From an uncultured Clostridia bacterium (lineage in GTDB: Bacteria > Bacillota > Clostridia > Oscillospirales > CAG-382), in contig CAMZED010000094.1 in NCBI GenBank assembly GCA_947305675.1, positions 1 through 5,591 on the forward strand: a DNA stretch of 5,591 bases, in the 5' to 3' direction. Shown here one piece after another: positions 1-5,591 of the stretch. The stretch's first letter is position 1, and every line of letters starts with the position of its first letter. The position numbers and the translations under genes were made by a program. Below the pieces are notes generated by a model. It saw nothing but the letters and a program-made list of their open reading frames with translations, was not told the origin of the DNA and did no database searches.

Positions 1-2
1 AA

Positions 3-236
<234 letters not shown>

Positions 237-241
237 TCAAC

Positions 242-247
242 GGTGAG
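242..247 (+). promoter_or_regulatory. Ribosome binding site for the 213-residue membrane protein
   Basis: GGTGAG lies five bases before the ATG at 253, in the 16-base gap after secA. It is a moderate Shine-Dalgarno match and supports the ATG at 253 as the start. No room remains for a separate promoter in the gap, so the gene probably relies on the secA transcript. Confidence 0.6.
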
Positions 248-252
248 ATAAA

Positions 253-894
253 ATGGGATTCGGGATCGCTCTGATCGGCTACGGTTTTCTGCTTCTTCAC
301 GAATTCGGCGGCGGAATCTTGGCTGCGTTGTTTATCGGCTACGGCTTTTTTCTCGCTTCGAAACTGAACGCAAAATTTATGTATGCGGCGGTGACCGCTT
401 TGTTCCTTGTGCCTCGCGGCACGGTGCTTTTTCTGAGCATAATCAAAGTCGTCGACCTCGCTTCCGACCCGGTTCTTAACTGGGCGACGTTTATTCTCAA
501 CGTCCTCGCCTGGATGACTTGCTCGGTTTTCTGGATGGGAGCCGTGCTGGATATCGCGCGCGAAAACAACGCGCAAAAACTTGCCGGGAAGGCGAGGAGG
601 CAGATCGCGGTGACGGTTTCGTTCTTAACGCTTACCATCGCGCTGCAAGTTGTGATCTCGCTCGGCGCGGAACTGCCTTTTATCGGTCAGATCCTGAACC
701 TGCAATACGTTCTTCAATATTGTTTGATTATTTATAACGCGCTGTTCCTTCACACCTGTTTTGTAATGATAACCAGCGAAAAGGAATATCAGAAAGATCT
801 GCAATCGCTGGCGTCCGAGCGCGCGACGGAACTTGAACGCCGCCACAAAGAGAGCATCGAGGAGGCAAAACGCAATGAAAAACGCAGGCGCTGA
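253..894 (+). CDS. Uncharacterised polytopic membrane protein with charged C-terminal tail (213 aa)
   Basis: I do not recognise a named family. The protein has about six hydrophobic segments, near residues 1-17, 21-36, 43-64, 75-99, 117-138 and 148-173, so it should sit in the cytoplasmic membrane. Residues 175-213 are almost entirely charged and helical (runs of Glu, Arg and Lys, ending in RRR) and look like a cytosolic tail, possibly a short coiled coil. The positive-inside rule places this tail in the cytosol. The first two helices share an IGYGF-x-L motif (residues 8-14 and 28-34), which suggests a small internal repeat. No signal peptide cleavage site, catalytic motif or transporter signature is visible. 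The gene starts 16 bases after secA behind GGTGAG, and its 3' end overlaps the next membrane gene by 20 bases, so the two products are probably made together and may interact. The function is unknown. A role in envelope biology or sensing is only a guess from topology and context. Confidence 0.8.
   Translation: MGFGIALIGYGFLLLHEFGGGILAALFIGYGFFLASKLNAKFMYAAVTALFLVPRGTVLFLSIIKVVDLASDPVLNWATFILNVLAWMTCSVFWMGAVLDIARENNAQKLAGKARRQIAVTVSFLTLTIALQVVISLGAELPFIGQILNLQYVLQYCLIIYNALFLHTCFVMITSEKEYQKDLQSLASERATELERRHKESIEEAKRNEKRRR
861..865 (+). promoter_or_regulatory. Ribosome binding site that sets the start at 875
   Basis: GGAGG lies inside the end of the preceding membrane gene, nine bases before the ATG at 875. 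It decides between that ATG and an in-frame TTG at 833, which would add 14 basic residues and has no comparable site. The arrangement is typical of translational coupling, with ribosomes finishing the upstream gene at 894 and restarting at 875. Confidence 0.7.
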
Positions 895-2173
895 ACAGCG
901 CCCCTGCCGCCGCGACAGGGTCCTGCTTATTCTGGGATCGGTGTTCATTTGCAATCCCGTCGTCGGGCTTGTCGACGTTATTCCGGATTTCGTCGGTGCG
1001 GCGATGCTGTATTTCGGTCTGACGCAATGTTCGTTCCTCAACGAGCGCGTTGGAAGGGCTCGCAGAAATTCGCTGTGGATCGTCGCGATAAGCGTTTTCA
1101 GGGCGGCGGCTTCGTTAATGATCGGTTCGGGAGCGGCTTCGATGAACACGCTGCTGGCGGTGACGGTTTTCTCGGCTGCCGACGCGACGGCGTTTGCGCT
1201 GTTTTTCTACAACCTCTACGCCGGTTTCGATGAAATAACGCTGCAAAACGGTTTTCAAACCTCGCGGGCAAAACTGCCCGGCGCAAAGTTTTCGGCTTTT
1301 GCGCTGGTGATCGCAAGGGTCGCGGCGAACTTTTTGCCGGAGCTGGTCGCGATCGCCGATATGGACCGGCAGATGCCGTTTTTCGACGGCAACGCCGAGC
1401 TTGCGGAATCGCTCGTTTCGGCAAGGCCGGTGATTATTTTCGGGCTGTCGGCGGCGGCTCTTGTGTTCGGAATTATCTTTGCGGTACGGCAAACCGGGTT
1501 GCTGAACGCGTTTTACGGCGAAGCCGGAGAACTTATAAACGAAAAATACCTTTCGGAATTCGGCGAGCACCCCGAAAAACGCTCACTGCGAGCGTTTGCC
1601 GCCTCTGTTTTCGTTGCCAACGCCGGCGCGTTCTTCGCGCTCGACCTTTCTTTCGACGGAAAGCGCGTCATTCCCGTCGCCGCGATGTTCGGACTGCTGT
1701 TCTTAAGTTCGCTTATCGCGCGCACGGCATACCGCTCGGCGGGGTCCGCGGTCTGGTCGGCGGCGGCTTGCGCGGCGTTCGCCGGAGCGGAAATATACCG
1801 TTCGTCGTTCGTAGTACAGGATCCGGTCGTGTTTTACGAAACCCCGATAAAAACCGCCGTGATATCTTTAGCGGTTTCGGTCGCCGCGGCGGTGATCGGA
1901 CTCGTCTGTATCCGCGTGCGGTTTGCCGAGCTTGCGGTTTATACCGGCGGCCCCCTGCGCGAGATGAGAATATGCTGGGCTTTGTGGTGCGCGGCGACCG
2001 CGATATGGGTCGCGGTTTTCATACTGCCGTATATGCTTACTTACCTTCGCGTGCCGCAGATCGTTATCACCGCGGCGTTTATTTATGAGTTCATAAAGGC
2101 GGATCTCACGGTGTACGGGATCCGAAAAACGCGCAATCCGGATGATCCGGACGATATACGGACGTTCCATTAA
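875..2173 (+). CDS. Uncharacterised polytopic membrane protein (432 aa)
   Basis: This is a large, very hydrophobic protein with roughly ten to twelve predicted membrane segments, for example near residues 15-32, 66-84, 90-113, 183-204, 238-256, 264-282, 288-305, 325-347, 365-389 and 392-406. I cannot name the family. The N-terminal part carries a motif of the form CNPVVGLVDVIPDFVG (residues 26-41) followed by a short hydrophobic stretch. Similar 'NP...D-x-x-PD-x-x-G' openings occur in unnamed membrane proteins of Clostridia (recollection, not a search). A hydrophilic loop lies at about 205-237 and a short polar tail ends the protein (NPDDPDDIRTFH). No ATP-binding, transferase or protease signature is visible. 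The ATG at 875 is chosen because GGAGG at 861-865 is well placed. The gene overlaps the upstream membrane gene by 20 bases, implying coupled expression and perhaps a complex. GC content and third-position choice match the neighbouring membrane gene, so there is no sign of recent transfer. Confidence 0.8.
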   Translation: MKNAGAEQRPCRRDRVLLILGSVFICNPVVGLVDVIPDFVGAAMLYFGLTQCSFLNERVGRARRNSLWIVAISVFRAAASLMIGSGAASMNTLLAVTVFSAADATAFALFFYNLYAGFDEITLQNGFQTSRAKLPGAKFSAFALVIARVAANFLPELVAIADMDRQMPFFDGNAELAESLVSARPVIIFGLSAAALVFGIIFAVRQTGLLNAFYGEAGELINEKYLSEFGEHPEKRSLRAFAASVFVANAGAFFALDLSFDGKRVIPVAAMFGLLFLSSLIARTAYRSAGSAVWSAAACAAFAGAEIYRSSFVVQDPVVFYETPIKTAVISLAVSVAAAVIGLVCIRVRFAELAVYTGGPLREMRICWALWCAATAIWVAVFILPYMLTYLRVPQIVITAAFIYEFIKADLTVYGIRKTRNPDDPDDIRTFH

Positions 2174-2191
2174 AGCAGAGAGCTTGTTTTT
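2173..2191 (+). terminator. Weak candidate terminator of the secA-membrane protein operon
   Basis: Directly at the stop codon of the 432-residue membrane protein, AAGC (2173-2176) and GCTT (2182-2185) can form a 4 bp stem with a 5-base loop, followed by GTTTTT. The stem is short and not GC-rich, so it may be inefficient or meaningless. No better terminator is visible before the next promoter. Confidence 0.25.
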
Positions 2192-2243
2192 GCGGATTCG
2201 GTCAATATTTCCAAAAAATATCATTAAAATAATAAATTTACTG

Positions 2244-2272
2244 TTTACAAATCCGAAATAATATGCTATATT
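2244..2272 (+). promoter_or_regulatory. Sigma-70/SigA-type promoter with extended -10
   Basis: TTTACA (2244-2249) is a 5-of-6 match to the -35 box. After a 17-base spacer, TATATT (2267-2272) is a 5-of-6 match to the -10 box, directly preceded by TGC (2264-2266), an extended -10 element. The A/T-rich stretch just upstream (about 2213-2240) could act as an UP element. Transcription would start near 2279, giving a 5' leader of about 30 bases before the ATG at 2310, too short for a riboswitch. It would drive the surface protein gene independently of the upstream operon. Confidence 0.75.
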
Positions 2273-2295
2273 GTTGTCAACTCAAGAAATAAAAA

Positions 2296-2301
2296 AAGGA
2301 G
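2296..2301 (+). promoter_or_regulatory. Ribosome binding site of the surface protein gene
   Basis: AAGGAG lies eight bases before the ATG at 2310. It rules out the in-frame TTG at 2271, which overlaps the promoter -10 box and would put 13 polar residues in front of a clean signal peptide. Confidence 0.85.
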
Positions 2302-2309
2302 TATTTATC

Positions 2310-4817
2310 ATGAAGAGATTCATAGCGATCCTTCTCGTGGCTATGCTCGTGGTTCCCGCGGTGTTTGCGCTTACCGCTTCGGCTGAAGCGACAAACGTTG
2401 CGCTCGAAAAAGAGTATGCCATTTCCGGCAACGGAAAAGAATACCACATCACCGCCGACCGCAGTGAATGGGGCGAAGCGCTTTACGGTGCAAAACTCAC
2501 CGACGGCGTAGCGTCGGATGAACTCACCTACGGCACTTCCAACAACTGGTTTGCGTTCTACAACACCGATCCCGAAGCAAAGACCGCGGACCTCATCAAC
2601 GCTCCCGAAGGCAAAGGTTACATAATCATCGACCTCGGCGCAGCGACCGAAAGCCTTGTCAGCGCTAAAGTGCACATCATCGCTCCCGGCGCTTCCGGAA
2701 TAGGCGTTCCCGACGTAATGTCGTTCGCTCTTTCCGACGACGGCGAAGAGTTTGTCGATATGGGCGAATTCGAAGGCATCGCTCAGAGCAGCGAAGCATA
2801 CTGGATCAGCCTTGATTTCGCAAAAGCATACACCGCGCGTTATGCAAAACTGAGCGCTGAATTCAAAGGCGCGTTCATATTCCTCAACGAGATCGAAGTT
2901 TATCAGGATACCGCTGAAGCCACCAATGAACTTCCCTCCGCAAAGGTCGCCCTTACCTGGGACAAGACCCTCAAACTCAACGACAAGATCAACGACAAGA
3001 CCGGCGAAGTCGAACTTGACGGCAGCGGTCAGCCCATCAAAGAAGCAGAATACGGCACCGCTCTCGGCTATGAATTCGCCATTCAGTCAGTTAACGGCAA
3101 AATCGGCGGCGAAGACGGCACCGTCATCACCGGCGAAGAAGCGTTCGGCAAATGCAACCCCGACTGGGCTATCGTTGTAGTCCTTAAAAAAGTCGATGAT
3201 AAATTCGAAGTAGTCAAAGTTGTTCCTACTCCCGGTTCGGCTGCAGGCGCAAACGTTGAATGGACCGACGATACCGTCGTTATGGTCATCCACTCCGCTT
3301 CTTCGGTTTATGAAGACACAAAATACACCAACTGGCAGGGTAAAGTCGTTGCTCTCGCACTTCAGCCGGGCGACATCATTTCCTTCACCGGTATCGACCT
3401 CACGGAAGGCACCGCTTCCGACGCGAAAGCTACCGTCGAAAGCGTTGCAAATCCTGTTTACGGTTCCGGCAAAGAAGTTATCGTCGAGACCATCACCGTT
3501 GACGGCAACCTCAACGACACCGGCTGGGATCCCGAAAAATGGGTACAGGTAGTTCCCGGCACCAACGGCGGCTGGCAGGGATCCGAACCCGAAGGCGACA
3601 AGATCGGCTTCTCTTATCAGATCCGCACCGACGACAACAACCTTTACGTCGCGGTCAAAACCAATTTCGCTCTTACCAAAGCTCCCGCCGGCTCGGTAGG
3701 CAACGGCAACAGCACCAACCTCCGCGTATGGCTCAAAACCGACAGCGATCAGACCGTTTACACTCACTTCTTCGATTCCTATATCAAAGACGACGGTACT
3801 CAGGGAACTCGCGCGGCTGTCAATTATCCGACTCCGGAAAAAGCCAACAACCCGACCGACAACGACGAATCCGGTTATAAAACCGTTATGGCTGCCGACA
3901 CCGATGGCAACGCAGTTGCCGAAATGTCGATTCCTCTTGATGAAGTCGGCGCAGGCGAATCCTTCCTTATGTACGTGACCGTTTCCAACAAAGCCGAAAA
4001 CAGCGCAAACCAGTGCCTGTTCGCTCCCGCACTCGGCAATATTGAGGGCGTGCAGAAACACATTGCAAGCGCATGGTCCGAAGCTGACGGCAACGTCGGC
4101 CTCGAAATCACGGTTGCCGATCTCGCTCTCGGTGAAAGAGAAGAAGGCGGCGACGAACCCGAACCTCAGGGCCCGACATATGAAGACCTTGTAAAAGAAG
4201 CAATGGGTCAGGCAAACGAAGGCGCAAAATTCGCGCTTGAACTGAGCGCCGACAAAGAAGAATACAAAGCCGGCGACAAGATCACCGTGACGGTAAAAGC
4301 AAAAGATATCACCGTAACCGACGGACTCACGGTAGTCAGATTCAACCTCACCTACGATAACGAAAAACTCGAATTCGTGGTAGATGAAGAAAAAGACTAC
4401 GACAGTCAAGGCGCGCTGCTTCTGAAGGCGAAAGCACCCGGCGAAGGCATCTGGGAATCGCTCAGCAGCATCAAAGACAACGGCGTTATCGAGATCAGCT
4501 ACGCCTCCTCGGATCCCAAAGCCGCGGCCAAAGCGGACGGCGACCTTGAATTCACGTTTGAATTCACCGTAAAAGCCGACGCGAAAGGCGACGTAGGCGT
4601 ATGGGTCCCGCACGAAAGCGTAGTTGGATACGATTCCGACGTAAGCAGAGTAAAGGGCAACGGTGACTATGTAGTCGTAGCCGAAGCACCCATAGACAAC
4701 CCCGATGATCCCAAACCTCCGAAGCCCGGCGACGTAAGCGTAAGCCTTGTCGTTCTCGCTATCGTAGCACTCGTTGCAGTAGCAGGCTCCGCCGTGGTTA
4801 TCAAAACCCGCAGATAA
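2310..4817 (+). CDS. Secreted, membrane-anchored multidomain surface protein: discoidin, CBM9-like and cohesin-like domains (835 aa)
   Basis: The protein has a classical signal peptide (MKRF, hydrophobic core at residues 4-21, cleavage probably after A-S-A at 23-25). Residues 28-199 look like a discoidin or F5/8 type C domain: it opens TNVALEK, has LTDG and IIIDLG motifs, an F-x-x-S-D-D-G strand, and ends FLNEIEVYQ. Residues 204-380 form a separate beta-rich region I cannot assign. Residues 394-605 resemble a CBM9/DOMON-type carbohydrate-binding fold (ITVDGNLNDTGWD opening, then RTDDNNLYVAVKT). An acidic linker follows (608-623). Residues 640-793 resemble a cohesin-like sandwich (KEEYKAGDKITVTVKA, then FNLTYDNEKLEF). 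A Pro/Asp linker (796-808), one transmembrane helix (about 809-831) and KTRR end the protein. It should be displayed on the cell surface, probably binding glycans or other surface ligands. There is no catalytic domain, dockerin or SLH domain. It has its own promoter and terminator, so it appears monocistronic. Phe and Asn codons are mostly TTC and AAC, unlike the upstream membrane genes, suggesting high expression. Domain calls rest on recognition by eye; the discoidin call is the strongest. Confidence 0.85.
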   Translation: MKRFIAILLVAMLVVPAVFALTASAEATNVALEKEYAISGNGKEYHITADRSEWGEALYGAKLTDGVASDELTYGTSNNWFAFYNTDPEAKTADLINAPEGKGYIIIDLGAATESLVSAKVHIIAPGASGIGVPDVMSFALSDDGEEFVDMGEFEGIAQSSEAYWISLDFAKAYTARYAKLSAEFKGAFIFLNEIEVYQDTAEATNELPSAKVALTWDKTLKLNDKINDKTGEVELDGSGQPIKEAEYGTALGYEFAIQSVNGKIGGEDGTVITGEEAFGKCNPDWAIVVVLKKVDDKFEVVKVVPTPGSAAGANVEWTDDTVVMVIHSASSVYEDTKYTNWQGKVVALALQPGDIISFTGIDLTEGTASDAKATVESVANPVYGSGKEVIVETITVDGNLNDTGWDPEKWVQVVPGTNGGWQGSEPEGDKIGFSYQIRTDDNNLYVAVKTNFALTKAPAGSVGNGNSTNLRVWLKTDSDQTVYTHFFDSYIKDDGTQGTRAAVNYPTPEKANNPTDNDESGYKTVMAADTDGNAVAEMSIPLDEVGAGESFLMYVTVSNKAENSANQCLFAPALGNIEGVQKHIASAWSEADGNVGLEITVADLALGEREEGGDEPEPQGPTYEDLVKEAMGQANEGAKFALELSADKEEYKAGDKITVTVKAKDITVTDGLTVVRFNLTYDNEKLEFVVDEEKDYDSQGALLLKAKAPGEGIWESLSSIKDNGVIEISYASSDPKAAAKADGDLEFTFEFTVKADAKGDVGVWVPHESVVGYDSDVSRVKGNGDYVVVAEAPIDNPDDPKPPKPGDVSVSLVVLAIVALVAVAGSAVVIKTRR

Positions 4818-4850
4818 GTAAGCTCTTATCCTAAAGCTTAAAACCTAAAC

Positions 4851-4888
4851 AAAACAGCTCCCGCGCTTTGCAGCGCGGGAGTTGTTTT
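4851..4888. terminator. Strong, probably bidirectional rho-independent terminator
   Basis: CTCCCGCGC (4858-4866) and GCGCGGGAG (4873-4881) form a perfect 9 bp GC-rich stem with a 6-base loop (TTTGCA). The flanks AAAACAG and TTGTTTT extend the pairing by seven more pairs, one of them G-T. The T run on the right ends transcription of the surface protein gene on the plus strand. The A run on the left reads as CTGTTTT on the minus strand and can end the convergent phosphatase gene, whose stop is at 4913. Confidence 0.9.
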
Positions 4889-4912
4889 TATTGAGCGGCA
4901 AACAATACACCG

Positions 4913-5590
4913 TCAGATAATGTTCTTTATTTCTTCTAACGAACGGACGGTGCGGTCGGGTACTATTCCGCCGCAAACTCCTTTGCCGGAATAATCGAAC
5001 CAGCAGTTTGCCAATCCGTAATCCAGCGCGCCCGAAATGTCGGCTTGCAGCGAATCGCCGATAAGCATCACTTCGCTTTTTTCGATCCGCGGCAGGCGTG
5101 CGAAACATCCGTCGAAAAATTCTTTTGAAGGTTTGGAATATCCGATGAGTTCCGAGGTAAATACGCGGTCGATATAACCGATCAGCCCGGCGATCGTAAG
5201 ACGGTGTTCCTGCTGTTCCTGCCCGCCGTTGCTCGCCGCACAGACGGTGTATTTTTCGTGCAGGTATTTTAAAAGCTGTTCGGCATAAGGGATTTTTTCG
5301 GCGCTTTCCCAAAGGTTTGCCGAAAAACCGTCCTCGAAAAGCACGCCGTCGAAATCTATCCCGAGAACGCCGAATATCTTGTTCCAGCGCACAAGCCGCA
5401 GCCCTTCACGGGTGAGTTTGCCCAGTTCGATCTGCGCCCAAAGCGAACCGTTTATTGTGTCGAACACCTCAAAAACGCGGTCGCTGTATTCAAGTCCGTG
5501 CTGTTCCATCGTTTTTTGCATCGCTTTTTTCGCGCAGGCGCCGAAATCGAGCAAAGTATTATCTATGTCGATAAAAACGGCTTTGATCAT
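4913..5590 (-). CDS. HAD-superfamily phosphatase, YjjG/YfnB-like nucleotidase
   Basis: This 225-residue protein is a haloacid dehalogenase-type phosphatase, expected to hydrolyse phosphate esters in the cytosol using Mg2+. Motif I is F-I-D-I-D-N-T-L-L (nucleophile Asp8, acid/base Asp10). Motif II is A-A-S-N-G-G (Ser120-Asn121), motif III is the Lys of YSKPSKEFF (Lys153), and motif IV is I-G-D-S-L-Q-A-D-I (Asp179, Asp184). All key residues are present. The helical insert between motifs I and II (about 16-100) is a C1-type cap. Length and the S-N-G-G-Q-E-Q-Q-x-x-R-L pattern after motif II resemble the YjjG/YfnB pyrimidine 5'-nucleotidase group, which acts on nucleoside monophosphates including non-canonical ones; other substrates such as sugar phosphates cannot be excluded. 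The ATG at 5588-5590 is one base from the window edge, so its ribosome binding site and promoter are not visible. The motif I position makes this start plausible. The gene converges on the surface protein gene and shares its terminator. No functional link between the two is evident. Confidence 0.87.
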   Translation of the reverse strand: MIKAVFIDIDNTLLDFGACAKKAMQKTMEQHGLEYSDRVFEVFDTINGSLWAQIELGKLTREGLRLVRWNKIFGVLGIDFDGVLFEDGFSANLWESAEKIPYAEQLLKYLHEKYTVCAASNGGQEQQEHRLTIAGLIGYIDRVFTSELIGYSKPSKEFFDGCFARLPRIEKSEVMLIGDSLQADISGALDYGLANCWFDYSGKGVCGGIVPDRTVRSLEEIKNII

Positions 5591-5591
5591 C

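Noticed and set aside
833..874. A TTG start at 833 for the 432-residue membrane protein.
   Set aside because: The ATG at 875 has GGAGG nine bases upstream. The extension would only add 14 basic residues encoded over the tail of the preceding gene.
625..1149. Several minus-strand frames of 99-174 codons across 124-1570.
   Set aside because: They oppose two well-supported plus-strand membrane genes with clear start sites, and their Arg/Ser-rich products have no domain signs.
2271..2309. An upstream TTG start at 2271 for the surface protein.
   Set aside because: It lies within the promoter -10 box and upstream of the likely transcription start. The ATG at 2310 has a well-placed AAGGAG and gives a clean signal peptide.
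2174..2309. Possible riboswitch or small RNA in the gap before the surface protein.
   Set aside because: The leader after the promoter is only about 30 bases and the gap is mostly A/T with no stable structured element.
3087..4613. A 508-codon open frame on the minus strand, inside the surface protein gene.
   Set aside because: It is codon-for-codon antisense to the real gene. It stays open because the real gene avoids TTA, CTA and TCA codons. Its product is a low-complexity mix rich in Phe, Val and Gly with no domain, and no ribosome binding site was seen.
4845..5312. A 155-codon minus-strand frame overlapping the phosphatase and the terminator.
   Set aside because: It is a shadow of the phosphatase gene in another frame on the same strand. 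It runs through the terminator hairpin and gives an Arg-rich product with no recognisable features.

Overview
The window looks like chromosomal DNA from an anaerobic Gram-positive bacterium of the class Clostridia, most likely an uncultured gut-type lineage near Oscillospiraceae or Christensenellales. This is inferred from the style of the proteins: a SecA tail with a zinc-binding SEC-C motif, a secreted discoidin / CBM9-like / cohesin-like protein with a Pro-rich, Gly-Asp, membrane-spanning C-terminal tail, and small unnamed polytopic membrane proteins. Coding DNA is moderately GC-rich, with a clearly AT-rich promoter island in the middle. Species cannot be assigned from this sequence alone.

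Left part (about 1-2173, plus strand). The 3' end of secA is followed after 16 bases by a 213-residue membrane protein with a charged C-terminal tail. Its last 20 bases overlap the start of a second, 432-residue polytopic membrane protein. Tight spacing and shared orientation suggest all three are cotranscribed and the two membrane proteins are translationally coupled. Neither membrane protein has a function I can name.

Middle part (2174-4912). An AT-rich intergenic region carries a near-consensus vegetative promoter with an extended -10 element and a good ribosome binding site. It drives an 835-residue exported, membrane-anchored surface protein. Domain order is signal peptide, discoidin (F5/8 type C-like) domain, an unassigned region, a CBM9/DOMON-like domain, an acidic linker, a cohesin-like beta-sandwich, a Pro/Asp linker and a C-terminal transmembrane helix. 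The strong promoter and the codon choice both point to high expression. A strong hairpin flanked by A and T runs follows and probably terminates transcription from both directions.

Right part (4913-5590, minus strand). A complete, convergently transcribed HAD-superfamily phosphatase of the YjjG/YfnB nucleotidase type starts almost at the window edge.

The genes do not form one obvious pathway: a housekeeping export gene with two membrane proteins, a monocistronic surface adhesin or carbohydrate-binding protein, and a metabolite phosphatase. I found no CRISPR array, tRNA, rRNA, transposon or recognisable defence system. The most unusual content is the surface protein's unassigned middle domain and its anchor, and the unnamed membrane pair behind secA.
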